DNA from: Planktomarina sp.
GTDB lineage: Bacteria; Pseudomonadota; Alphaproteobacteria; Rhodobacterales; Rhodobacteraceae
Reading direction: 5' to 3'
Assembly (NCBI GenBank): GCA_020630015.1
Contig: JAHDCF010000001.1
Location: forward strand, 19,946 to 83,945
Length of the DNA: 64,000 nt
Shown here: piece after piece, positions 8,895-17,446 of the stretch
Numbering within the stretch: the stretch's first letter is position 1
Layout: the number at the start of each line of letters is the position of its first letter
Position numbers and translations under genes: made by a program
The notes under the pieces: model-generated
Told to the model about the DNA's origin: nothing
The model's database searches: none
Seen by the model: only the letters and a program-made list of their open reading frames with translations

Positions 8895-9464
8895 ATGGAC
8901 ACAGACATGAAAAACGTTTCAAAACGTAATCTGCTTTTGGCAATGGGTGCGCTGGCGGCGATGGTCGGGTGCGGAAACGGCATCGGCAGCGACGGTGGTG
9001 CTAAAATTGACGCACGTGTCGAAGCAACTCTTAAGCATATGTACGAAAGACACCCCGCCACACGGCAGCTGGCAAGCAATTCCAAAGGCATGCTGGTGAT
9101 CCCACTAGTGACAGAGGGTGGATTTGGAATTGGTGGCGGTTTTGGCCGTGGGTCTCTGCTCATCAATGACAGGACTGTTGATTACTATTCAGCTGCAAGC
9201 GCAAGCGCAGGTATTCAAATTGGGGTTCAGCAATATTCACACGTTTTATTCTTTATGACGCCAGACGCTTTGCAGGAATTTCGCGCATCAAGTGGTTGGG
9301 CGGCTGGCGCGAACATCGAATATGCGCTTTTGGACAAATCCGATGATTTGCGCGCTGAAACAACAACCAGCCTTTCACCGGTGGTTGCTGTCATTTTTGC
9401 GCAAGCGGGCCTACGGGCCGGTGTTACCCTAGAGGGCATCAAATACACCCGTATTATTCCCTGA
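8895..9464 (+). CDS. SYLF/YSC84-domain lipoprotein
   Basis: A 189-residue protein whose N-terminus is a lipoprotein signal: basic start (KRNLL), hydrophobic stretch and AMVGC, so the mature protein should begin at that cysteine and be anchored in a membrane. An internal ATG at 8907 is an equally plausible start. The rest is a SYLF (Ysc84-like, actin-binding/lipid-binding in eukaryotes) domain: glycine-rich GGFGIGGGFGRGSL, AGIQIGVQQYS, and the C-terminal repeat-like SPVVAVIFAQAGLRAGVTLEG. Bacterial members are exported lipid-binding proteins of unclear role. Its stop lies only three bases from the convergent dehydrogenase gene. Confidence 0.85.
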   Translation: MDTDMKNVSKRNLLLAMGALAAMVGCGNGIGSDGGAKIDARVEATLKHMYERHPATRQLASNSKGMLVIPLVTEGGFGIGGGFGRGSLLINDRTVDYYSAASASAGIQIGVQQYSHVLFFMTPDALQEFRASSGWAAGANIEYALLDKSDDLRAETTTSLSPVVAVIFAQAGLRAGVTLEGIKYTRIIP

Positions 9465-9467
9465 CGC

Positions 9468-10340
9468 TTAGGTTGCGTTTCTCAACCTTTTGATCAGGCT
9501 CGAGGTATCCCATCGTCCACCGCCTTGGGCCTGAACTTCTTTGTAAAACTGGTCTACGATCGCAGTAACAGGAAGACTTGCACCGTTTTCGTTGGCAGTC
9601 GCAAGGCAGATGCCAAGATCTTTGCGCATCCAATCCACGGCAAACCCGAAGTCATATTCATCGTTTGCCATCGTTTCAAATCGATTTGACATTTGCCACG
9701 AACCAGCTGCCCCTTGACTGATGACAGAGACCACCTCTGGGATATCCAGCCCAGCTTGTTCTGCAAAATGCAGTCCTTCTGAAAGGCCTTGCACCAAACC
9801 TGCAATGCAAATCTGATTTACCATCTTGGTAAGCTGCCCTGCTCCGCTTGGTCCCAATCTTCGACAGGCTTTTGCGTATACTTGCATAATTGGTTCGGCC
9901 TTATCGTAATCATCTTGATCACCACCACACATAATCCCCAATTGGGCATTTTCTGCTCCCGCTTGCCCACCGGAAACGGGTGCATCAACAAAGCCGATCC
10001 CTCTGATTTTGGACGCTTCGTAAAGCTCTCTTGTCACTTTTGCAGACACCGTTGTGTGATCCACAAACAAAGCCCCATCTGACATGGTCGAAAACGCGCC
10101 GCTTTCGCCCAATACGACTTGCCTTAAGTCATCATCATTTCCCACACAGCACATAACAAAATCTGCGCCATCTGCAGCTTTTGCAGGCGTGTCGGCCATA
10201 TGCCCACCATAGGTGTTTGTCCAAGATTCGGCCTTGGCTTTTGTACGGTTGTAAACGGTGACCGAATGCCCTGAATTCTGCAAATGTCCGGCCATGGGAA
10301 AGCCCATCACACCCAATCCAAGAAAACTCACTTTCGCCAT
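9468..10340 (-). CDS. NAD(P)-dependent beta-hydroxyacid dehydrogenase (3-hydroxyisobutyrate dehydrogenase family)
   Basis: A 290-residue enzyme with a Rossmann fold beginning at the first residues (GLGVMGFPMAGHL), the substrate-binding signature DAPVSGGQAGAEN and the catalytic lysine in GAGQLTKMVNQI. It oxidises a beta-hydroxyacid such as 3-hydroxyisobutyrate, or reduces tartronate semialdehyde; the sequence does not decide between valine breakdown and the glyoxylate route. ATG 10338-10340 (MAKVSFLGLG) fits the family; an upstream in-frame start at 10364 would only add a short basic tail. It is transcribed alone, divergent from the penicillin-acylase gene. Confidence 0.85.
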   Translation of the reverse strand: MAKVSFLGLGVMGFPMAGHLQNSGHSVTVYNRTKAKAESWTNTYGGHMADTPAKAADGADFVMCCVGNDDDLRQVVLGESGAFSTMSDGALFVDHTTVSAKVTRELYEASKIRGIGFVDAPVSGGQAGAENAQLGIMCGGDQDDYDKAEPIMQVYAKACRRLGPSGAGQLTKMVNQICIAGLVQGLSEGLHFAEQAGLDIPEVVSVISQGAAGSWQMSNRFETMANDEYDFGFAVDWMRKDLGICLATANENGASLPVTAIVDQFYKEVQAQGGGRWDTSSLIKRLRNAT

Positions 10341-10418
10341 GGGTTTGCGCCCCCCTCTAATCATGTTTATGTCACGTCAGAACTTATCGAGTGAGCAAGA
10401 GAGGTCAATCGACAGGAC

Positions 10419-12884
10419 ATGGACAGAGCGTTTTTTTTACTGTTGCGACTGGCTTTTTTCGGGCTTTTCTTGTGTGGTTTGGCCACCTTCGCGTTATTCA
10501 TGTTTCTGTCGCGTTCGATCCCTGATTTCGAAGATGAAATTGAAGTGTCAGGGATTGAAAACCCAATTGAAATTGTAAGGTCGACCCACAACGTCCCTCA
10601 TATTTTCGGAGAGTCAGACAAAGATGTAATGTTTGCCCTTGGGTTTGCGCACGCGCAAGATCGGCTTTGGCAAATGGTAACGGCAAGACGGACCGTTCAA
10701 GGTCGTATGTCAGAAGTATTTGGTCGTGAAACCTTGCCAAGCGATATGCTTATGCGGCGGTTGGATTTATACCAATTGTCGCGCCAATCTTTCACCGCAT
10801 TGTCACTGGAAACGCAAAACATTCTGGGGTCCTACGCCGATGGTGTAAATGCGTGGATTAAACATGTTAATGAAAACGCACTAGGCCGTGGTGCGCCTGA
10901 ATTTTTCGTGTTTTCAAATGCCATTGCCCCGTGGCAACCAGCCGATAGCGTTGCACTGATAAAACTATTGGGTGTGCAACAAACAGGTCATCTGCAAGAC
11001 GAGGTTTTACGTGCGCAATTATCCTTGGCTTTGGATGACAATCAATTATTTGACATCTTTCCGGACGTCCCTGGCACTGGCATTGCCGAACTTCCAGACT
11101 ATGCAAAAATAGCACCCGGTGTGGTTCCCTACTCGACTAACGGCGCCATGCGCCTTGCCGCGAACGCCCCGATCAGGCCTCAGGTCTTTGCTGGCGCGTC
11201 AAATGCTTGGGCTGCGTCTGCCAAGCGAAGTGCGACAGGTTCGAGCATCCTAGCGAATGATCCACACGGGATTTTGACCGCACCCTCTCAATGGTATTTG
11301 GCCCGTTTGGAACTGTCATCGGGTGGCGTCATAGGAGCGACAATACCCGGCGTTCCAGCAATTGTTTTGGGGCGTTCTGCCAAACTCGGATGGGGTTTGA
11401 CCGCATCATATCTTGATGACCAAGATCTTTATATCGAAAAATTGGAACCAAACGCGCCCGAGAAATATCTCACTCCAAACGGGTATAAAGCCTTCAAAAC
11501 CCGCCAAAGCATTATCAATATCAAAGAAGAGCCTGCCATTACTCTGCAGCTCAGATGGACAGACAATGGCCCGGTTTTGCCGTCAAATCGTTTTGATTTG
11601 GGTTCAATAACGCCACCCAATCACGTAATGTCAGTGGCCTGGAGTTTGCTTTCACCGAAAGATACCACATTGGATTCCATGGTTCGAATGATGCAGGCTC
11701 AAACAATCGCAGAGGCTTTGAAAATAACTGATGATTTCATTGCACCTTCACAAAACCTTGTGCTGGCGGATTCAACCCAGATTGCCATGAAAACAATTGG
11801 TGCCCTGCCCCAGCGAAGCTTCGCACATCAATCCAAAGGTCGATTGCCAACTCCCGGATGGTTGATCGAAAATAGATGGCAAGGTGTTTTCCCACCCGAA
11901 ACCAACCCGGTTTTTCGGGCAATTGACGGCGGCATTGTTGGAAATACGAACAACAAAGTTGTATCGGAAAGCTTTCCAAAGCATCTTTCGTTCACTTGGG
12001 GCGACACCCAACGGGTGCAAAGATGGCAGCGATTGATGCAAAATCGGAAGGTCCATACCCGCGGCAGCTTTGTCGAAGCGCAGCTGGATACAGTTTCCCC
12101 CACAGCGCGCACCATTCTTCCTTTGATCGGTGCCAACCTGTGGTTTGAAGCCAGTGCCGCAGAACCCGGAAGTGATGATGCAAGACGTCAAGAGGCCCTA
12201 AAGTTATTGGCAAACTGGAACGGTGAAATGAATGAACATATTCCCGAGCCTCTAATTTTTTCTGCATGGATGCGGGCCTTGCAACTTAGATTGATACAAG
12301 ATGAACTTGGGCCTTTGGTGGCTAAATTTCAGCACCCTCAACCACTGTTCATCGAAAAGGTATTTCGCGATATCGAAGGAGCCGCGCGATGGTGTGATAT
12401 TTTGCAGTCTGCACCAGTGGAAAACTGCGAACAAATAGCGCGCGTTGCACTGGAAGATGCATTGAACTGGTTAAAAATCACGTATGGTGGAACCGTTGAA
12501 TCTTTGCGTTGGGGCGACGCGCATCAGGCAACGCATGACCATCCAATGCTAAAAGACGCACCATTGGTGAATTGGTTCGTAAACATTCATCAATCAACAT
12601 CGGGCGGCGATAACACTTTGCTTCGCGGCTTAACCTCTGGTGAGGCTTCAGATCCATTCCGGAACGTACATGGGGCAACATATCGAGGGGTGTACGATTT
12701 TGCTGATCCAGAAAGTTCACTTTACATAATTTCCACTGGGCAAAGCGGACATCCGTTATCGCGACATTATGACGATTTGGGGCAACTTTGGCGCCGCGGT
12801 GAATACATCACAATGTCTTTGGATCCAGCTTTGGCACGCGGCGGGGCCGAAGGCATTACGATGCTTTTTCCCGCTTCTCAATAA
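10419..12884 (+). CDS. Penicillin acylase (Ntn-hydrolase) family protein
   Basis: An 821-residue precursor. An N-terminal membrane segment (about 5-32) would target it to, or anchor it in, the inner membrane facing the periplasm. Residues 50-105 carry the alpha-chain start (IVRSTHNVPHIFGESDKDV and GFAHAQDRLWQM). The autoproteolysis site and nucleophile is Ser261 in AGASNAWAAS, and LANDPH follows. After self-cleavage the beta-chain begins at this serine. Substrates in the family include penicillins, acyl-homoserine lactones and other N-acyl compounds, so quorum-signal acylase is possible but not shown. Its last 29 bases overlap the convergent hflX gene. Confidence 0.88.
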   Translation: MDRAFFLLLRLAFFGLFLCGLATFALFMFLSRSIPDFEDEIEVSGIENPIEIVRSTHNVPHIFGESDKDVMFALGFAHAQDRLWQMVTARRTVQGRMSEVFGRETLPSDMLMRRLDLYQLSRQSFTALSLETQNILGSYADGVNAWIKHVNENALGRGAPEFFVFSNAIAPWQPADSVALIKLLGVQQTGHLQDEVLRAQLSLALDDNQLFDIFPDVPGTGIAELPDYAKIAPGVVPYSTNGAMRLAANAPIRPQVFAGASNAWAASAKRSATGSSILANDPHGILTAPSQWYLARLELSSGGVIGATIPGVPAIVLGRSAKLGWGLTASYLDDQDLYIEKLEPNAPEKYLTPNGYKAFKTRQSIINIKEEPAITLQLRWTDNGPVLPSNRFDLGSITPPNHVMSVAWSLLSPKDTTLDSMVRMMQAQTIAEALKITDDFIAPSQNLVLADSTQIAMKTIGALPQRSFAHQSKGRLPTPGWLIENRWQGVFPPETNPVFRAIDGGIVGNTNNKVVSESFPKHLSFTWGDTQRVQRWQRLMQNRKVHTRGSFVEAQLDTVSPTARTILPLIGANLWFEASAAEPGSDDARRQEALKLLANWNGEMNEHIPEPLIFSAWMRALQLRLIQDELGPLVAKFQHPQPLFIEKVFRDIEGAARWCDILQSAPVENCEQIARVALEDALNWLKITYGGTVESLRWGDAHQATHDHPMLKDAPLVNWFVNIHQSTSGGDNTLLRGLTSGEASDPFRNVHGATYRGVYDFADPESSLYIISTGQSGHPLSRHYDDLGQLWRRGEYITMSLDPALARGGAEGITMLFPASQ

Positions 12885-14142
12885 GCTTATCATACTCCGC
12901 TTTTTGTCTGGTGCTCCAAGAAACGGTAATCTCAAATCCCGTTTCTGATTGGCATTCATTGACCACGATGTTTTGATCGTAGAGCCAGGCACGTTCCTTG
13001 GCCTGTTGGTATTCAAGGAGTAGCGTGACCGTAGTGGTATCTGGCGCCAGCAACGCCTCAACCTTCTCGTAGAATTCATCGATGCCATGCCCGGTTAGGG
13101 CTGATGCTAAAAGTACATTTTCTTGTCTAGCGGCTTGATTTTGTAAAACGTCCACATCTTCTGTGTTTACTTGATCAATCTTATTCCAAAGCTCAATTTG
13201 CGGAACTTCTGGATCAATGCCAATGCCATCCAATATCCTTTCAACATCTTTTGCTTGAGCGGCTGTTTCGGAATGTGAAATATCGCGAACATGAACCACA
13301 ATGTTCGCTGATGTCACCTCCTCCAACGTAGCGCGAAAGGCAGCTACCAATTCTGTTGGCAAATCGGAAATAAACCCAACTGTATCTGACAAAATTACCT
13401 TGCGGCCACTGGGTAACTCGATCGAGCGCATTGTTGGATCAAGGGTCGCAAACAACATGTCTTTGGCAAAAACTTCTGCACCCGTCATACGATTGAACAA
13501 AGTGGATTTGCCGGCGTTTGTGTAACCAACTAAAGCAACAATCGGAAACGGAACTTTTGCCCGTGATGCACGGTGAAGCCCCCTTGTTTTCACGACTTTA
13601 TCAAGTTGGCGTTTCAATCTGTTAAGCTGCGTGTCAATGGCGCGACGATCTGCCTCGATCTGCGTTTCGCCGGGGCCGCCGACAAAGCCAAGCCCCCCTC
13701 TTTGCCGTTCCAAGTGAGTCCACGCCCGGACGAGCCGTGTCCTTTGATAGGTCAGCGCGGCCATTTCAACCTGCAAAACACCTTCGCGTGTTCGCGCACG
13801 ATCTGAAAATATTTCTAAAATCAATCCTGTTCGATCCAGAAGTTTTACCCCCCAAATCTTTTCCAGATTACGCTGTTGAACGGGTGTCACCGGCCCATCG
13901 ACCAGAACCAGATCTATTTCATCCCTTTGAAATTTATCTTTCAGCTCATCGATCTTGCCGCTGCCAAACAATGAACCTGCTTGAGCCTTGGGAAGTTTTA
14001 CAACCTCCCCACCTAAGACCTCAAGTTCAGGCAAAGCCCTGGCCAAAGAAAGACCCTCTGCCAGAGCAGCTTCAGATGAATCGTCTGTACTTGATTGATT
14101 TTTCAAAAAAGGGTGAAGCACCCATGCGCGTGTCAGGCCCAA
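12856..14142 (-). CDS. hflX: GTPase HflX, ribosome-associated
   Basis: A 428-residue Obg-HflX family GTPase that splits stalled or stressed ribosomes. The N-terminal HflX domain shows GSLFGSGKIDELK and the conserved GGLGFVGGPGETQIE (149-163). The G domain shows G1 GYTNAGKST (206-214), G3 DTVGFI and G4 NKID. No ATG fits; the first usable codon is TTG at 14140-14142, preceded by AAAGGGG on the minus strand, so a TTG start is inferred. It follows hfq by 21 bases, the usual hfq-hflX order. Its 3' end overlaps the convergent penicillin-acylase gene by 29 bases. Confidence 0.95.
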   Translation of the reverse strand: MGLTRAWVLHPFLKNQSSTDDSSEAALAEGLSLARALPELEVLGGEVVKLPKAQAGSLFGSGKIDELKDKFQRDEIDLVLVDGPVTPVQQRNLEKIWGVKLLDRTGLILEIFSDRARTREGVLQVEMAALTYQRTRLVRAWTHLERQRGGLGFVGGPGETQIEADRRAIDTQLNRLKRQLDKVVKTRGLHRASRAKVPFPIVALVGYTNAGKSTLFNRMTGAEVFAKDMLFATLDPTMRSIELPSGRKVILSDTVGFISDLPTELVAAFRATLEEVTSANIVVHVRDISHSETAAQAKDVERILDGIGIDPEVPQIELWNKIDQVNTEDVDVLQNQAARQENVLLASALTGHGIDEFYEKVEALLAPDTTTVTLLLEYQQAKERAWLYDQNIVVNECQSETGFEITVSWSTRQKAEYDKLIEKREKAS

Positions 14143-14163
14143 CGCAACCCCTTTCGCTCAGCT

Positions 14164-14394
14164 CTATTCTTCGCCGTCATAAAGACTAATGGACTGGGCT
14201 GGCATGATTGTGGAAATCGCGTGCTTATATACCAATTGTGATTGGCCATCGCGACGCAACAGAACACAGAAATTGTCAAACCAAGTCACCACACCTTGCA
14301 GTTTAACACCATTAATCAAAAAAATGGTGACAGGTACTTTGGCTTTCCGGACATGATTAAGAAAAGAATCTTGCAGGTTTTGCTTATCGGGCAT
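14164..14394 (-). CDS. hfq: RNA chaperone Hfq
   Basis: A 76-residue Sm-like protein that forms a hexameric ring and pairs small RNAs with mRNAs. The N-terminal [10 protein letters not shown], the Sm1 strand region [15 protein letters not shown] and the Sm2 YKHAIST motif with its uridine-binding KH are all present. In alphaproteobacteria Hfq also influences nitrogen-regulation genes, and here it lies in the same gene block as ntrXYCB. It is upstream of hflX and 108 bases downstream of trkH; the gap 14395-14502 contains an AAAGTTAAACTTT inverted repeat near the trkH stop but no obvious U-tract. Confidence 0.97.
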   Translation of the reverse strand: MPDKQNLQDSFLNHVRKAKVPVTIFLINGVKLQGVVTWFDNFCVLLRRDGQSQLVYKHAISTIMPAQSISLYDGEE

Positions 14395-14502
14395 TGTTTT
14401 TTACCTTTGGTCGTTCCGGGGACACACACATTTGCCCCGCATGACGCGGAATATGGGTTTGAATCCTCCGATTGACCAGCCCAAAACCGAAAAAGTTTAA
14501 CT

Positions 14503-16008
14503 TTACCGCCAAAGATCCGGATTTAACAAAGAAATAAAGACAAAGGTTTCCAACCGGCCTAACACCATCGCGAAACACAAGACCAGTTTTGAGGCATCGC
14601 TCAAGGCTAAAAAATCAACCGCGTTTTTGCCTGCGACTGCCGACAAAGGACCAGTGTTTGAAAGGCTTGCAACGGTTAACACTAAGCTGTCTTCGAAATT
14701 TGTTCCTGTGAATGCTATCAGTATGAAAATAGAGGCAAGTGAAACAGCGAACACCATAAAAAATACCCAGGCTAAAACCGTTGCGGACATTGTTGTCTTG
14801 CGGGTCGGCAAAACCTGCGATGGTGAAGCAAGCTTTAGCAGCTCAGTTTTGCTGTGACCAATTAATAAACTGACCCTTAGCAGTTTGATCCCACCAGCCG
14901 TCGTGGCAATCCCACCACCAATCAAGGCTAAACCCAGCAGTAGCAAACTTGCCCCGCGAAGACCTGACCAATCCTGTGCGATGTTCCAGCCTTCCGAAAC
15001 ATATCCCGTTGTGGTTAAAAACGACAACGCGGTAAAGGCCCCACCCCAGATTGCCAAAAGCCAAGAAGATTCTTTCACACTCGTCACAGCGACAGAGGCC
15101 GCAACAAAATGATGAATAAAGAATATCATGGCAACCATCGCTACCAGCAAAGCAGCCAAACGAATTTCTTGATCATTTTGCAGCGCACCTACCGCTTTCG
15201 CCCCTGCCACTTTGTTGATCAACGAACGCGATAGACCGAAACACATGAAAATGGCGATGATGGCCTCTGAGAATATGCCGGTATTCAAAACACTTCCGTC
15301 GCCGGGGGGAATAATCCCGGATGTTGATAGAACCCCCATCGCATAGATGGCCGCATCTTCGGGTGGGATATTGGAGGCCAGCAACATCGTGAAAGCGGCC
15401 CCTGTAAGCAAAACATAAATGGGTGCCAGTCTTCCAAGTTCTGACCAAACTCTGAAATCAACTTTTTCGGTTTTGCTTGATTGAATTGTTCCGATCATGA
15501 TTTGGGCATTGCCCCTGGAAAGATGTTCGTATCCACCCAGGTTGAGCGGTGCCAGAATCGACCAAGCGATCACCCAGATGATAAGTCCACCACCCCAAGC
15601 GACAAGCGCCCGCCAAAGATGTAAAGCCGTGCTTAGCCGTTCTTGAGAAAACACCGGAAAGCCCGTTGTGCTGAGGGCTGAAACCATTTCCAAATATGCA
15701 TTGATAAAAGAGGTGTTTTGCAACGCCTCATAGAATGGCACCGCCAAAACCAGCGGAAATAGAGTAAAAACAATAATCAACGTGATAAGTTGTGACCGTG
15801 CAGTATCGATAACGCGCGGTGCGTTTCTGCGTGCAAGATCAATAAAAACAAGCACGAAAAATATGAGCAAAGCTGAATATAAAAACGCACGCCCCTGTTC
15901 AGCGCTTTCCCACAAAAAAGCATAGCTGGCAGGTATCAACATCATCACGGCGAAACCGGCTGGTATCCCGATTAAAATATTGAAACCGCTGGTGTGAGCA
16001 TTTTGCAT
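14503..16008 (-). CDS. trkH: Potassium uptake protein TrkH (membrane subunit)
   Basis: A 501-residue polytopic inner membrane protein of the Trk/Ktr/HKT superfamily, the K+ translocating subunit that works with TrkA. Ten or so hydrophobic segments are visible. Glycine-containing pore loops occur in each quarter, for example SALSTTGFPVFS, LSTSGIIPPGD, TTTGYVSEGW and ASLSNTGPLSA, which are the degenerate selectivity-filter regions. Its ATG overlaps the trkA stop (TAATG), so the pair is translationally coupled. Confidence 0.95.
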   Translation of the reverse strand: MQNAHTSGFNILIGIPAGFAVMMLIPASYAFLWESAEQGRAFLYSALLIFFVLVFIDLARRNAPRVIDTARSQLITLIIVFTLFPLVLAVPFYEALQNTSFINAYLEMVSALSTTGFPVFSQERLSTALHLWRALVAWGGGLIIWVIAWSILAPLNLGGYEHLSRGNAQIMIGTIQSSKTEKVDFRVWSELGRLAPIYVLLTGAAFTMLLASNIPPEDAAIYAMGVLSTSGIIPPGDGSVLNTGIFSEAIIAIFMCFGLSRSLINKVAGAKAVGALQNDQEIRLAALLVAMVAMIFFIHHFVAASVAVTSVKESSWLLAIWGGAFTALSFLTTTGYVSEGWNIAQDWSGLRGASLLLLGLALIGGGIATTAGGIKLLRVSLLIGHSKTELLKLASPSQVLPTRKTTMSATVLAWVFFMVFAVSLASIFILIAFTGTNFEDSLVLTVASLSNTGPLSAVAGKNAVDFLALSDASKLVLCFAMVLGRLETFVFISLLNPDLWR

Positions 16009-17384
16009 TAGAAGAAATCGATTGTAACTTGCAACAAACGCTCAACTGCGGCCACATCTTCGCTCAGCGCAAACAAAACCAAACTATCACCGTCATCGAT
16101 CTGATCCCCTCCCTTCGGGATAATCAGTTCGTTTCCTTTGCGAATGGCGCCAACCAAAACACCTTCTGGAAAATCTATGTCTCTGATTTTTTGACCGGCA
16201 ATCGGTGAAGTCGACAATACCACTGCTTCGATGATCTCGGCCTCTGCATCACCAATTGAATACACGCCTTGAACTCGGCCTTGGCGAATGTGCCGCAGAA
16301 TCGACGAAACGGTTGTTGCACGCGGATTAATATGAGCGTCGATCCCCAACTCTTCCAACAAAGGCACAAGCGTTGGATCGTTCACAAGACACACCGACAT
16401 CTTTGACCCAAGTGCCTTTGCGCGGACGGCGGCCAAAATATTGGTCTTGTCGTCATCTGTCACCGCCAAGACGGCATCGGCGCGATCAATATTTGCTTCT
16501 CGTAAAAGATTTTCGTCCAGACCATCCCCATGCAGGACGATGGTTTTTTCCAACAGTTCCGCGGCACGTTCTGCGCAGGAACGATCTTTTTCAATCACCT
16601 TGGCACGAATACGTGCGGGACTGTTTTCAAGGTGTGACGCCACAGCAAGACCAACGTTTCCGCCCCCAACAAGAACAACGCGTTTTTGGATGTCTTTTTG
16701 TTTGCCAAAAACCTCCAGGGTTCTTGCAACATCTTCAACGTGACTAAACAAATAACACGCATCTCCGGGATAAATCTGATCGCCTGATTCCGGTGAAAAC
16801 AAGTTCCCGTCACGACGGATACCAACAACAATTGCGCGCAGAGTTGAAAATAAATCGCTTAACTGACGCAGTGGCGTGTTCACAACTGGGCAGTCCTCAT
16901 CCACGCGAATTCCGATAAGTTGCGCTGTTCCACCTAAGAAAAATTCTGTTTCAAAGGCGGAAGGTGTATCCAAACGACGAAGGGCCGCGTCTGCGACTTC
17001 ACGTTCAGGGCTGATAACCACATCAATGGGAAGATGATCCCTTCTGTAAAGATCGGCATAAATTGCGTCCAAATAACTTTGAGCACGCAACCTGGCAATC
17101 TTTCGGGGTATATTGAAAACGGAATGAGCGACCTGACAGGTCACCATATTCACTTCGTCGGAATGTGTTGCGGCAATGATCATGTCGGCGTCTTCGGCAC
17201 CAGCTTTTTCCAATACATTGGGATAACTCGCAAATCCTGCGAACCCTTGAACGTCCAATGTATCCGTCGCACGACGAACCAAATCAGCATTGCGATCAAT
17301 AATCGTCACATCGTTTTTTTCGTTCGCAAGGTGCCTGGCAATCTGCCAACCCACCTGCCCCGCACCGCAAATAATGACTTTCAT
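16008..17384 (-). CDS. trkA: Trk system NAD-binding regulatory protein TrkA
   Basis: A 458-residue cytoplasmic protein made of two RCK modules. The first Rossmann motif is GAGQVGWQIA (7-16) and the second GGGNVGLAVAS (240-250); each is followed by a TrkA-C domain. It binds NAD(H) and ATP and gates TrkH. It lies directly downstream of ntrX with a 62-base gap, the usual alphaproteobacterial neighbourhood of the ntr genes. The gap 17385-17446 has no clear terminator, so partial read-through from ntr is possible. Confidence 0.96.
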   Translation of the reverse strand: MKVIICGAGQVGWQIARHLANEKNDVTIIDRNADLVRRATDTLDVQGFAGFASYPNVLEKAGAEDADMIIAATHSDEVNMVTCQVAHSVFNIPRKIARLRAQSYLDAIYADLYRRDHLPIDVVISPEREVADAALRRLDTPSAFETEFFLGGTAQLIGIRVDEDCPVVNTPLRQLSDLFSTLRAIVVGIRRDGNLFSPESGDQIYPGDACYLFSHVEDVARTLEVFGKQKDIQKRVVLVGGGNVGLAVASHLENSPARIRAKVIEKDRSCAERAAELLEKTIVLHGDGLDENLLREANIDRADAVLAVTDDDKTNILAAVRAKALGSKMSVCLVNDPTLVPLLEELGIDAHINPRATTVSSILRHIRQGRVQGVYSIGDAEAEIIEAVVLSTSPIAGQKIRDIDFPEGVLVGAIRKGNELIIPKGGDQIDDGDSLVLFALSEDVAAVERLLQVTIDFF

Positions 17385-17446
17385 ATTTCTGCGCCTTCAC
17401 TGCAGTATCACGTTAAAGATCTCGCAGTTTACCGCAGATAGGTCAA

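Noticed and set aside
14627-15112. Plus-strand frames inside trkH
   Set aside because: Antisense shadows of a membrane protein gene; hydrophobic segments make long frames common on the opposite strand.
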